Of a DNA stretch of 38,390 nucleotides, positions 16,073 to 24,439 are shown piece by piece. The translations under genes were made by a program, and so were the position numbers. Within the stretch, counting starts at the first letter, position 1. Every line of letters begins with the position of its first letter. The DNA is from JBDTSW01 sp039930945. Lineage in GTDB: Bacteria > Actinomycetota > Thermoleophilia > Solirubrobacterales > 70-9. Location of the stretch: contig JBDTSW010000008.1 in the NCBI GenBank assembly GCA_039930945.1, positions 1 through 38,390 of the forward strand, written 5' to 3'. The notes beneath the pieces are model-generated. The model had not been told where the DNA came from. It did not search any database and saw nothing but the letters and a program-made list of their open reading frames with translations.

Positions 16073-16111
16073 ACGCGGCCAGTTCTTGCCCGAAGGGACG
16101 CTCGATTCCAC

Positions 16112-16140
16112 TTGACAGCCGCGAGCTACGCAAATAGATT
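16112..16140 (+). promoter_or_regulatory. Promoter of the isomerase/creatininase operon
   Basis: A perfect -35 TTGACA (16112-16117), a 17-nt spacer and TAGATT (16135-16140) make the best promoter in the window. It predicts a start near 16147 and a leader of about 41 nt. No Shine-Dalgarno is evident before the ATG at 16188. Confidence 0.75.
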
Positions 16141-16187
16141 GGCTCGATGCGGAACTCACTCCGGTCATTCCCCGCCCAATCGCACCG

Positions 16188-17156
16188 ATGAAGCTCGGTC
16201 TATTCACTGCCTACTACGAGGATCGCACCCTCGATGAGGTCTGCGCCTTCGCCCGCGATCTCGGTTACGACGGCGTCGAGCTGGCCTGCTGGCACGGCTC
16301 GCGGCATCTGGACGCGGAGCGAGCCGTGGCCGAGCCGGCCTACGCGAAGAGCATCCTCGACACCGTCTCGGCTCACGGCTTGGAGATCGGCTGCGTCTCC
16401 AACCACCTCGACGGGCAGCTCGTGCTCGGCCCCTACGATCGCTCGACCGACGACTGGTCGCCGGCAAGCGGCGCCGAGGAGAAGCTGCGCTTCGCGATCG
16501 AGCGCTCCAAGCTCGCCCCCAAGGTCGCGGCGGCGCTTGAGGTGGAGACGGTCGCCGGCTTCGTCGGGTCGCACGTTTGGGGCCACTGGTACAACCACGA
16601 TCCCCAGATGGTCGAGATCTACGAAGAGGGATGGGACCTCTTCGCCGAGCGCTGGAACCCGATCCTCGACGAGTACCGCACCGAGGGCGTCCGATTCGCG
16701 CTCGAGGTGCACCCGGTCCAGATCGCCTACAACATCGAGACCGCCGCGCGAGCGCTCGAGGCACTCGATCACCGCCCCGAGTTCGGGTTCAACTTCGACC
16801 CGAGCCACCTGGTCTGGCAGCTGATCGACCCGTGCCTGTTCGTGACCGAGTTCGCGGACCGGATCTACCACGCGCACGCCAAGGACACCGAGCTGGTCGC
16901 GCGCAACCTGGCCCGTTCGGGGATCCTCAGCGGCGGGCCCTGGGAGCGGATCGACCGCGGCGTGCGCTTTCGCTGCCCGGGCTGGGGGGACATCGACTGG
17001 CACCGCCTTGTGAGCGCACTCTTCGAGGTCGGCTACGACGGAATGCTCGCCTACGAGCATGAGGATCCGATCATCTCTGCGGATGACGCCGCGGAGAAGT
17101 GCGTCAACTTCCTGCGCCCGCTCGTTATCGACCCCCCCACCGACCAAGCCGGATAA
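16188..17156 (+). CDS. Sugar isomerase/epimerase, xylose-isomerase-like TIM barrel
   Basis: 322 residues of the AP-endonuclease-2/xylose-isomerase-like TIM barrel, cytoplasmic. Expected metal ligands are E173 (LEVHP), D204 (NFDPSH), H230 (YHAHAKD) and the glutamate of AYEHED near residue 290. The fold is shared by sugar and inosose isomerases, epimerases and dehydratases. A loop of about 25 residues before the last strand (ARSGILSGGPWERIDRGV) is typical of longer members acting on larger or phosphorylated substrates. It is the first gene of a five-gene plus-strand run and lies right behind the promoter at 16112. The substrate cannot be read from sequence. Confidence 0.88.
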   Translation: MKLGLFTAYYEDRTLDEVCAFARDLGYDGVELACWHGSRHLDAERAVAEPAYAKSILDTVSAHGLEIGCVSNHLDGQLVLGPYDRSTDDWSPASGAEEKLRFAIERSKLAPKVAAALEVETVAGFVGSHVWGHWYNHDPQMVEIYEEGWDLFAERWNPILDEYRTEGVRFALEVHPVQIAYNIETAARALEALDHRPEFGFNFDPSHLVWQLIDPCLFVTEFADRIYHAHAKDTELVARNLARSGILSGGPWERIDRGVRFRCPGWGDIDWHRLVSALFEVGYDGMLAYEHEDPIISADDAAEKCVNFLRPLVIDPPTDQAG

Positions 17157-17169
17157 GAGGAGGACACAG

Positions 17170-18057
17170 ATGCACCTGTCGATGCACAACTGGATGCGAG
17201 CCGAGCCTCTCGAGGTGACCGTTCGCCGCCTTGCGAAGTACGGCTACGAGAGCATCGAGATCAGCGGCGAGCCGGACGTCTACGACACCAAGGACGTGCG
17301 GCGGATCCTGGACGAGAGCAAGATTCGCTGCTGGGGCTCCGTCACCCTGATGCTCGACGGCCGCAACCTGGTCAGTGGCGACGAGCAGGCGCGCGCCGAC
17401 TCGGTCAAGTACGTCAAGGACATCGTCACGATGGTCAAGGAGCTCGACGGCCACGAGGTCACGATCGTCCCGGGAGAGGTCGGCAAGGTGGCTGCCGATT
17501 CGACCCCCGAAGCCGAGTGGCAGTGGGCCGTGGACGGGATGAAGGAGATCTACGCCCACTCACAGGAGGCAGGCATCCTGCTCGCCGTGGAGCCGCTGAA
17601 CCGGTTCGAGACCTACTTCATCAGCCGTGGCGCACAGGCGCTGGCGCTGGCCGAGGCGACCGGGCCCGACTGCGGCGTTTGCCTGGACGCGTTCCACCTC
17701 AACATCGAGGAGGCGGACCCGTTCGAGGCGATCAGGGAAGCCGGTGATCGGCTCGTCGACTTCCACGTCGCCGATACGAACCGGCTCGCCTGCGGGATGG
17801 GCCACTGGGACTGGGCCAAGGTGATCGCCACGCTGCGCGAGGTCGGATACGACGGAGCGCTGACGGTCGAGTTCGTCGCTGCGATCGACCGCACGCCGGC
17901 GAACCCGTTCCCGAACGCGATCGAGACCAACCCGGTCGACATCAGCCCCGAGCAGAGGAAGTTCATCGAGGACCACGGGTCCGACCTGCTCAGCGAGGAG
18001 TTCTACAACTGGCTCGTCGAGGAGACGGCGAAGACGCTGCTCCCGCTGATCAACTAG
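17170..18057 (+). CDS. D-tagatose 3-epimerase/IolO-like sugar epimerase
   Basis: 295 residues, TIM barrel. The four metal ligands of ketose 3-epimerases are in place: E141 (EPLNRFET), D173 (CLDAFHLNIEE), H199 (DFHVADTNR) and E234 (TVEF). EPLNRFET and FHLNIEE are hallmarks of the D-tagatose/D-psicose 3-epimerase family, which moves the C3 hydroxyl of free ketoses; some relatives epimerise keto-acids such as 5-keto-L-gluconate. ATG 17170 has a strong AGGAGG. A tail of about 50 residues (ETNPVDISPEQRKF) after the barrel resembles that of longer members. It stands directly before the creatininase-family gene, the order known for IolO/IolN in Thermotoga (reversed). Confidence 0.88.
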   Translation: MHLSMHNWMRAEPLEVTVRRLAKYGYESIEISGEPDVYDTKDVRRILDESKIRCWGSVTLMLDGRNLVSGDEQARADSVKYVKDIVTMVKELDGHEVTIVPGEVGKVAADSTPEAEWQWAVDGMKEIYAHSQEAGILLAVEPLNRFETYFISRGAQALALAEATGPDCGVCLDAFHLNIEEADPFEAIREAGDRLVDFHVADTNRLACGMGHWDWAKVIATLREVGYDGALTVEFVAAIDRTPANPFPNAIETNPVDISPEQRKFIEDHGSDLLSEEFYNWLVEETAKTLLPLIN

Positions 18058-18068
18058 GAGCGCGCGGG

Positions 18069-18947
18069 GTGAGCGAGCATAAGTCCGCCGGGAAGGCTCC
18101 ATCGCTTGACCTCTCGGAGCTGACCTTCGTCGACATCGAGGAGTACCTGCAAAGCCGCGACATGGTCCTGATCCCGATGGCGAGCACCGAGCAGCACGGG
18201 CCGCACCTGCCGCTCTGCACCGACACCACAACAGCGGTCGAGATTGCCCGGCGGGTCTCCGATCTCACCGGCGTGCTGCGCACACCCCCGATCTGGATGG
18301 GCTACTCGCCGCAGCACATGCACGAGCCCGGGCGCGGGCGGGGAACGATCACGGTCAGAAGCACGACCCTGTGCTCGATCCTCGAGGACATCGGCCGCAG
18401 CCTCATCCATCACGGCTTCAACCGGCTCGTCTTCATCAACGGGCATGGATCGAACGTAAAGGTCGTTGACCCAGTGCTGCGCAAGCTCCGCTACGACACC
18501 GGCGCGCTGATCTGCTTCGTCAAGCCCTACGCCGAGCGCTACCTCGGCCTGGTCGAGGACCTGATGGATAACCCGCCCGAGGAGACGCCCGGCTGGCACG
18601 CGAGCGAGCTCGAGACCTCCCAGGACCTCGCCGCCCATCCGCACCTGGTCCGCATGGAGCGCGCCGAGAAGACGCAGGCCCACATTCCCGAGTACCTCCC
18701 CGAGTCGTTTAAGAAGAGCGACGGCGCGCCCGACGTGCAGTTCGAGGGGCACCCCTACTTCACGTTCCCGATGGACCACCACGAGTTCATCGAGAGCGGA
18801 GTGATCGGGAACCCGCTGCGCGCAACCGCCGAGAAGGGCGAGCAAGCGCTGACCCGATATGCCGAACACGTCGCGCGCGGCGTGCGGGAGCTGACCAAGG
18901 TTCCCGTCGAGGTGCACCACAGAGAGTTCACCAACCGCGCGCTCTGA
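18069..18947 (+). CDS. Creatininase-family amidohydrolase/hydrolase
   Basis: 292 residues. The family's metal-site motifs are all seen: ASTEQHGPHLPL (E41, H43), CTDT (D52), INGHGSN (H126) and WHASELETS (E180). Creatininase relatives hydrolyse cyclic amides or formamides, and one branch (3-dehydro-scyllo-inosose hydrolase, IolN) cleaves a cyclic diketone in inositol breakdown. The late FTFPMDHHEFIESGVIGNP stretch looks to me more like that branch than creatininase proper, but I cannot run a comparison. GTG 18069 follows GGAG, 11 nt after the epimerase stop, so the two are co-translated. Substrate uncertain. Confidence 0.88.
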   Translation: MSEHKSAGKAPSLDLSELTFVDIEEYLQSRDMVLIPMASTEQHGPHLPLCTDTTTAVEIARRVSDLTGVLRTPPIWMGYSPQHMHEPGRGRGTITVRSTTLCSILEDIGRSLIHHGFNRLVFINGHGSNVKVVDPVLRKLRYDTGALICFVKPYAERYLGLVEDLMDNPPEETPGWHASELETSQDLAAHPHLVRMERAEKTQAHIPEYLPESFKKSDGAPDVQFEGHPYFTFPMDHHEFIESGVIGNPLRATAEKGEQALTRYAEHVARGVRELTKVPVEVHHREFTNRAL

Positions 18948-18975
18948 GCAGCCGCGCCTACAGATAGGAGACGCA

Positions 18976-19875
18976 ATGACCCGGATCGCGATGGGCACCT
19001 GGACGTTCATATTCCCGCCCTATGAGGACAAGCCCGAGGACTTCGACAGCGTGCTCGATCACGCCGCCGAGCTCGGATTCGAGGGGGTCGAGGTCGGATG
19101 GTTCTCGCCGCACCCCGACATCGAGGCCCTGAGCACGCCCGAGGCCCGCGCCGCCTACCGCAAGAAGTTCGACGACCGCGGTCTCGGCCTCGCCGGCGTG
19201 GTCGCCAACTTCGACGGCTGCCCGAGCTTCCTCTCCAACGAGGACAACGGCGGCTTCCTGGACGCGCTCGACACGCAGCTGGGGATCTGCACCGACACCG
19301 GCATCGACATGCTCCGACTCGACATCCCCGACGCGCCCGAGGTGATCAACACGGTCGGCTACGAGGTCGCCCACGAGCGCCTTGTCAACACCTGGTCGGA
19401 GGCAGCCCGCCGGGGCGGCGAGCGGGGGGTGCGGATCGGCTGGGAGTTCGAGCCCGGCACCCCGTTCAACAAGCCCAGCGAGATCTTCCGCGTGGTCGAG
19501 GAGGTGACCGATCCGTCATTCGGGATCATCTACGACACCGTGCAGGCCCACAACGTGGCCAATGGAAGCAACCAGATCGGTGAGGTCGAGGTGCTCGAGG
19601 GCGGCCAGGTCGAGTTCCTCGAGCGGCTCAAGGGGCGGATCACCCATATCCACCTGATCGACGCCGACGGCAGCCTCTTCGACGATCGCTTCAGCCGCCA
19701 CATCCCGTTCGGCAAGGGCGACGTTGATTGGGAAACGGTGATGCCCGCCCTGGTCGCGGCGGGCTCCGGCGATGACTGGTGGACGATCGACGTCTGCTGG
19801 TGGGACGACGCCTGGCCCGTGTTCGAGGACGGCCTCGAGTTCGTCAGGGAGTTGCGGGACCGCTACGCCGGCTGA
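18976..19875 (+). CDS. Sugar isomerase/epimerase TIM barrel (paralogue of the gene at 23436-24347)
   Basis: 299 residues of the xylose-isomerase-like TIM barrel. Expected metal ligands are the glutamate in WEFEPG, the aspartate in IIYDTVQAHN, the histidine pair in HIHLIDADG and the acidic residue in TIDVCWWDD. It shares long stretches with the minus-strand isomerase at 23436-24347 (GTW-F start, GGQVEFL, HxPFG-G-D-E-VMPALVAAG, WWT-D-C-W). ATG 18976 has TAGGAG upstream. Its 3' end overlaps or nearly abuts the EamA transporter reading frame. Substrate unknown; the pair probably act on related compounds. Confidence 0.88.
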   Translation: MTRIAMGTWTFIFPPYEDKPEDFDSVLDHAAELGFEGVEVGWFSPHPDIEALSTPEARAAYRKKFDDRGLGLAGVVANFDGCPSFLSNEDNGGFLDALDTQLGICTDTGIDMLRLDIPDAPEVINTVGYEVAHERLVNTWSEAARRGGERGVRIGWEFEPGTPFNKPSEIFRVVEEVTDPSFGIIYDTVQAHNVANGSNQIGEVEVLEGGQVEFLERLKGRITHIHLIDADGSLFDDRFSRHIPFGKGDVDWETVMPALVAAGSGDDWWTIDVCWWDDAWPVFEDGLEFVRELRDRYAG

Positions 19876-20761
19876 GCGAAGATCCGCGCAGCGCGGAACC
19901 GCCGCGCTGCTGGCCGCCTCATTCTGCATCGGGGCGGGAACGATCGCGATCCGCGAGGCCTACGGGCTGGGCGCGCAACCAAGCTCGCTGCTCGTGGTCA
20001 GGTTTGGGATTGCGGGCCTGCTGTTTGCGCTCATGCTCCCCTGGCTCGTGGGCCAGGCCAGGGGGGCGATCTCGTGGAAGGGCGTCGGACTGGCCGCGCT
20101 CGGGGGCGTGATCCTGTTCACGGGTGCGCGGGGCGAGTTCGAGGGCCTGCAGTGGCTCCCGGCCGCGGTTCTGATCCTGCTGATCTTCGTCTCGCCGATC
20201 TGGGTGGTGCTGATCGAGCGCATCGTCTACGGCCGGCGCGCCAGCGTGCGAACGCTAGGAGCGATCGCCCTGGTGATCGCCGGGATCACGATCATGGTCG
20301 GCCCTCTCGGCGGGGGTCTCAACCTGGTCGGGCTCCTGTGCGGCCTTGCAGCCTCGATCACCCTCGCGATCTTCTTTGTCCTGATCGACCGCTCGCAGGA
20401 CGAGATGCCGGTCTCGGTGGCGCTGCCGGTGGCGATCGTCGCCGCGGGGCTCGCCGGCACGCTCGCCGACGTATCGGCGTGGAGCACCGAGCTGGGTCGC
20501 GACGGCGCGCTCCTCTATGCGCTCCTGGTCGGGCTCGCGGTCTGGTCCTGGGCGCTGTTTGCGATCGTCGGGTTCCGGGAGACCGACGCGGTCACGGTCG
20601 CGGTCGTCGGCGCGACCGAACCGGTCTTCGTCGCCGTGCTCGCGCTGATCTTCCTCGGCGAGGGGCTCGGGGCGAACGAGCTGATCGGCGGCGCCGTAGT
20701 GATGGCCGGGGTGCTGGCGGTCTCGACGGCCGAGCCGCTGAAGGCGGCGATGGCGCCGTAG
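19772..20761 (+). CDS. EamA/DMT-family transporter, start unresolved
   Basis: An inner-membrane carrier with ten hydrophobic segments in two EamA repeats (from ALLAASFCIGAGTIAIREA to GGAVVMAGVLAVS). Such proteins move small metabolites, amino acids or drugs in or out. The start is a problem. The first helix begins about 19905, yet the only in-frame ATG/GTG/TTG before it is the ATG at 19772, which would add about 45 unrelated residues overlapping the isomerase gene by 104 bp. A non-standard start near 19875-19908 or a sequencing slip are the alternatives. It is the last gene of the plus run and converges on the Tm-1-like gene. Confidence 0.78.
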   Translation: MTGGRSTSAGGTTPGPCSRTASSSSGSCGTATPAERRSAQRGTAALLAASFCIGAGTIAIREAYGLGAQPSSLLVVRFGIAGLLFALMLPWLVGQARGAISWKGVGLAALGGVILFTGARGEFEGLQWLPAAVLILLIFVSPIWVVLIERIVYGRRASVRTLGAIALVIAGITIMVGPLGGGLNLVGLLCGLAASITLAIFFVLIDRSQDEMPVSVALPVAIVAAGLAGTLADVSAWSTELGRDGALLYALLVGLAVWSWALFAIVGFRETDAVTVAVVGATEPVFVAVLALIFLGEGLGANELIGGAVVMAGVLAVSTAEPLKAAMAP

Positions 20762-20794
20762 GGCGGCGCTCGAGCACGGTCGGTGACGGCCTCG

Positions 20795-22021
20795 CTAGCG
20801 CTGAAGCTCGAGGTAGCGGCGCGCGACTCGCTCGGCGAACTCGCGGTCGTTTATGGCCGCGTCGACGCGCTCCAGCGGAACGTCGTCGCGCAGGCTCGCG
20901 CCGAGCGCGTCGAGGAAGGCACCGTCGGCCGCAGGGTCCCAGAGCGCCTCGCCCTCACTGTCGGCCAGCGAGAAGCCGCGCTCCGGGGCGATCACCGCGA
21001 GCGGCCCGCGTGCCGGGTTGAGCCGCGCCGCGACCAGCTCGCCGAGCTGCGCCATCTCGTCCGGGAGCAGGCGCACGAGCGTCGCTGTCGGGTTGTGCTT
21101 GTAGTGCTTTCTGCTTCGGTACTCGGCCGGGACGGTGTGCAGCGGGCCCTGGTTGAAGAAGTCCACACAGCCCGGCACCACCACCTGCGGCAGGCCGTGC
21201 TCGCCGACGACGCGCAGCCGCTCCGGGCAGGTGGCATGAATCCCGTCCAGCAGCGTGTTGGCCAGCTCGGAGAGCGTGTAGTCGATGACGCCACCGAGGG
21301 CACGGTCGGCGGCGAGGCGCTCCATCGCCGGGCCGCCGACCCCGTTGGCGTGGAAGACGACCGGCTCAAGCCCCGCCTCGACCAGGATCTCGTGGACGCG
21401 CATCACACCCGGGGTCGTCTGGCCGAGCATGGTGACTCCGACGCTGCCCTCCCCGAGGCCCTCGATCGAGCCGCCGCCGTGCTGGACCATCCCGGCGACC
21501 GCCGCAGCGGCGTTGTCGAACACCGACCGGGCGATCGGGTTGAGCCCGAGGATGTCGACGACCGAGTGCATGACCAGCGTGTCGCTCTCGCCCACGAACG
21601 GCGCGAACGTGCGCCGCCCCGACGCGCTTGGCGAGACCAGCACCTTGGGCACGCCGACCGGCAGCGCCTGCATCGCGGCCGCTCCCAGGGCCGCCCCCTC
21701 GGCCCCACCGAGGCAGAGCACACCGTCGAGCTCGCCGCGCTCGAACAGCTCCAGGCAGACGGCACGGGTCCCCTTCACCATCAGCTCCACCGCGGCCCCT
21801 CGGCTCGGCTGGCTTCGCACCTGCTCGAGTTCGTGGCCGCCGGCGAGCGCCACCTCGGATCTGGTGATGTCCGCCGCGCAGCCGGTGGGCTCGCCGAGGA
21901 TGCCCGAATCGATCACCACCGCGCCGACGCCGAGCTCGACCAGGCGGTTGCGGACGTAGGCGATCTCGGCGCCCTTGGTGTCGAGCGTGCCGATCAGCGC
22001 AACCCGGCCCGGCGAGCTCAA
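20795..22021 (-). CDS. Tm-1-like ATP-binding protein (UPF0261 family)
   Basis: 408 residues. The N-terminal GTLDTKGAE and the block GGAEGAALGAAAM, then HSVVDILGLNPI, are the signatures of UPF0261/Tm-1-like proteins. In these an ATP-binding N-terminal half is joined to a C-terminal half. Plant Tm-1 is known as a tobamovirus inhibitor; the bacterial role is not established, although such genes often sit in sugar or acid catabolic clusters. I start it at TTG 22021, which makes a TTGA overlap with the oxidase stop and gives MSSPGRVALIGTLDTKG; the frame upstream is a shadow of the oxidase. Last gene of the minus run. Function unknown. Confidence 0.88.
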   Translation of the reverse strand: MSSPGRVALIGTLDTKGAEIAYVRNRLVELGVGAVVIDSGILGEPTGCAADITRSEVALAGGHELEQVRSQPSRGAAVELMVKGTRAVCLELFERGELDGVLCLGGAEGAALGAAAMQALPVGVPKVLVSPSASGRRTFAPFVGESDTLVMHSVVDILGLNPIARSVFDNAAAAVAGMVQHGGGSIEGLGEGSVGVTMLGQTTPGVMRVHEILVEAGLEPVVFHANGVGGPAMERLAADRALGGVIDYTLSELANTLLDGIHATCPERLRVVGEHGLPQVVVPGCVDFFNQGPLHTVPAEYRSRKHYKHNPTATLVRLLPDEMAQLGELVAARLNPARGPLAVIAPERGFSLADSEGEALWDPAADGAFLDALGASLRDDVPLERVDAAINDREFAERVARRYLELQR

Positions 22022-23439
22022 GAAAGGCTCATCTTGCCCGGGTTCATGATGCCGTTGGGATCGAGCGCCCGCTTGATCTGCCGCAGGGTCTCCAGCGAGG
22101 CGCCGTGCTGGCGCTGCATGAACGGCGCCAGCTTGATCCCGACTCCGTGGTGGTCGTTCATCACAGCGCCCGCGTCGAGGATCGCCGTGATCCCGTCCTC
22201 CCAGATCCGGTCGTGGAGCGCGAGCGGGTCCCGGCCGGGCTCGGGCACCACGAAGCGCCCGTAGATCATCGTCCCCCACGGGTACCAGTGGCTCATGTGG
22301 GCCTTTAGTCGGAGCCCCTGCTCCGCATAGGGAACCGCGACCGCGGCCTGCAACGCCTCGTAGACATCGAGAATGCGGGCGTAGGTGGCGACCGCCTCGA
22401 GCGTTCCCCACATCGAGGGCAGTTGCGGGTGGTGCGGCGGCTTGTAGAAGTCGTAGCGGCGCTTCCACCACGTCTCGGCGAGCTCGGCGTCCAGGACCTG
22501 GGCTCCGTTTGCGCGCGCGTAGCCGAGCAGGGACTCGGCCTCGGCGTCGGCGACCGCGGCGACGCCCTCGCAACAGAGCACGGCGCAGACCCCGGGCAGC
22601 TCGGCGTCGACGACCTTGGCGAGCGAGGTTCGCGTCGCCTCCGCGTCATACAGGCGCGCCACCGAGGGCCGCAGCCCAACCGAGATCGCGGAGCGGATCG
22701 CCTCGACACCGTCGGCCAGCGACGCAAACGAGACCAGCTCGAAGCGACGCTTCTCGGGGATCGGGATCACCTGCAGGGTGGCGCGCGTGATCACGCCGAG
22801 GATCCCCTCGGAGCCGACGTACAGCTGGGTCAGCTCCGGTCCCACGGCGTGCCGGGGCACCGAGACCGTGTCGAAGGTCCTGCCCTCCGCGGTCACGACC
22901 CGGAGCGAGAGCAGCAGGTCCTCGATCTTGCCGTAGCGGGTCGAGAGCACGCCCGACCCGCGCGCCGCGACGTAGCCGCCGACGGTCGCCAAGTCTGCCG
23001 AGGCCGGATAGTGCGGGAGCGTGAGGCCCTCCTCGGCGAGGGCCCGCTCCAGGGTGAGGCCGTTGACCCCAGCCTGCGCGGTCACAGTCAGCGAGCGGTG
23101 GTCCACCTCCAAAATCCGATCGAGCCTGGTCAGGTCGAGCACAACCCCGCCTCTGAGCGGGATCGCGCCGCCTTGGCTTCCCGACCCGCCCCCGCGCGGC
23201 ACCACGGCGACGCCCAGCTCGGAGGCGATCTCGAGCACGCGCACGACATCGTCCTCGGTCGCCGGCCGTACGACGACGTCCGGGAGGCCGAGCGGCTCGC
23301 CGCCCGCACGGGCGGCGAGCGCCTTCCAGTAAGTATCGGCGGAGTAGGGCTCAAGCGCGCCCGCCTCGACGATCACCTCCGCCTCCGCCCCGAGCGCGGA
23401 GCGAAGCCGCGCGGCGAGCAACTCGCCCCCGGAGCTCAT
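22018..23439 (-). CDS. FAD-linked oxidase (PCMH/GlcD/alkyl-DHAP synthase-like)
   Basis: 473 residues with an N-terminal PCMH-type FAD domain (VVRPATEDDVVRVLE, then the pyrophosphate loop PRGGGSGSQGG about 81-91, LDLTRLDRI, and YVAARGSG) and a C-terminal FAD-oxidase domain ending RQIKRALDPNGIMNPGKM. The NDHHGVGIKLAPF segment gives the active-site histidines of this family. Relatives oxidise D-2-hydroxy acids, aldonates or related alcohols to keto forms. ATG 23439 overlaps the isomerase stop (ATGA). Coupled to an isomerase and a Tm-1-like gene, it probably oxidises a sugar-derived hydroxy acid. Electron acceptor and substrate unknown. Confidence 0.9.
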   Translation of the reverse strand: MSSGGELLAARLRSALGAEAEVIVEAGALEPYSADTYWKALAARAGGEPLGLPDVVVRPATEDDVVRVLEIASELGVAVVPRGGGSGSQGGAIPLRGGVVLDLTRLDRILEVDHRSLTVTAQAGVNGLTLERALAEEGLTLPHYPASADLATVGGYVAARGSGVLSTRYGKIEDLLLSLRVVTAEGRTFDTVSVPRHAVGPELTQLYVGSEGILGVITRATLQVIPIPEKRRFELVSFASLADGVEAIRSAISVGLRPSVARLYDAEATRTSLAKVVDAELPGVCAVLCCEGVAAVADAEAESLLGYARANGAQVLDAELAETWWKRRYDFYKPPHHPQLPSMWGTLEAVATYARILDVYEALQAAVAVPYAEQGLRLKAHMSHWYPWGTMIYGRFVVPEPGRDPLALHDRIWEDGITAILDAGAVMNDHHGVGIKLAPFMQRQHGASLETLRQIKRALDPNGIMNPGKMSLS

Positions 23440-24347
23440 GGGGCGTAGGTGGCCGCCAGCTCGTCGACGTACCGCTTCGACTCCTCGGTCGCCTGCCAGG
23501 CGTCGGGCCAGAAGCAGAGGTCCACCGTCCACCATTCGGTGTCGCCACCCGCCGCAACCAGGGCCGGCATCACGGCCTCGAAGTCGATCTCGCCCCTGCC
23601 GAAGGGGACGTGCTGGGTGGTTTGCTCGGAGCTGTCGGAGTGATCGACGATCGTCCCATCGGAGTCGAGCAGGTGGACGTGGTTGATCGTGCCCTTGAGC
23701 TCGTCGAGGAACTCGACCTGCCCGCCGGCGAGGGGCTTGGGGCCGTTCACATGGCGGGCGCCTATGGCGGCGACCGTGTGTCCGTGGGCCGTGTCGTAGC
23801 AGACGCCGAAGCCGGGGCCGGCGAGCTCCTTCGCGATGCGGATCACCTGCGCCGGCTCGTTGAACGACCAGCATGGCTCGAACTCCCAGGTCAGCGCCAG
23901 CCCACGCGAAGCGGCCAGCTCCGATGCCTCGCGCCAGGTCGTGATCAGGCGCTCGTAGGCGGCCTCCTCTCCGACCTCGGAGGGGGCTTCTGGCGTGTCG
24001 CCGGTATTGACGATCAGCCGCTGGGCGCCGATGGCGGCGCAGAAGTCGAGGTTGCGGTTGACGGCGCTCAGGTAGGCGCTGTTGTCGTCATCGCGCAAGA
24101 AGCCGGCGTCCTCGAAGCCGGTCGCGACCGCGGAGACCTTGAGCCCGCGCTCGGAGAACATCCGCTCCAGCTCGGCGCGCTGCTCCAGGGTCGCGCATCC
24201 GGCCGGATCCGGATGCGGTTCAAACGCACCCAGCTCGACGCCGTCGAAGTCGAGCGCGGCGATGCGGTCGAGCACCGCCGTGAAGTCGAGCGGATCCTCC
24301 GAGTAGACGCCGAACGCCCACGTACCGATTGAGATCTTCCTTGCCAT
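23436..24347 (-). CDS. Sugar isomerase/epimerase TIM barrel (paralogue of the gene at 18976-19875)
   Basis: 303 residues of the xylose-isomerase-like TIM barrel with the glutamate in WEFEPC, the aspartate in CYDTAHGH, the histidines of HVHLLDSDG and the aspartate of WTVDLCFW. Many blocks match the plus-strand isomerase at 18976-19875. ATG 24347 has AAGGAGG 8 nt upstream, one of the best ribosome-binding sites in the window. It is followed with a four-base overlap by the FAD oxidase, so the two are coupled. The 92 bp upstream may hold an internal promoter, though I see no clear one. Substrate unknown. Confidence 0.88.
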   Translation of the reverse strand: MARKISIGTWAFGVYSEDPLDFTAVLDRIAALDFDGVELGAFEPHPDPAGCATLEQRAELERMFSERGLKVSAVATGFEDAGFLRDDDNSAYLSAVNRNLDFCAAIGAQRLIVNTGDTPEAPSEVGEEAAYERLITTWREASELAASRGLALTWEFEPCWSFNEPAQVIRIAKELAGPGFGVCYDTAHGHTVAAIGARHVNGPKPLAGGQVEFLDELKGTINHVHLLDSDGTIVDHSDSSEQTTQHVPFGRGEIDFEAVMPALVAAGGDTEWWTVDLCFWPDAWQATEESKRYVDELAATYAP

Positions 24348-24439
24348 TACAGGCCCTCCTTGTGAGGTTGCCGGCCGGCGCCGCTGGCCGTTGGTTTCGT
24401 GCGCGCTGTTAGATCGAGCTGCAACAGGGTGCGCTCAAC

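Noticed and set aside
13803..16133. 776-residue open frame on the minus strand across the MmpL gene
   Set aside because: It is rich in Asp, Gly, Gln, Arg and His with no hydrophobic core, the usual antisense shadow of a GC-rich gene; the plus-strand frame has clear RND motifs and helices.
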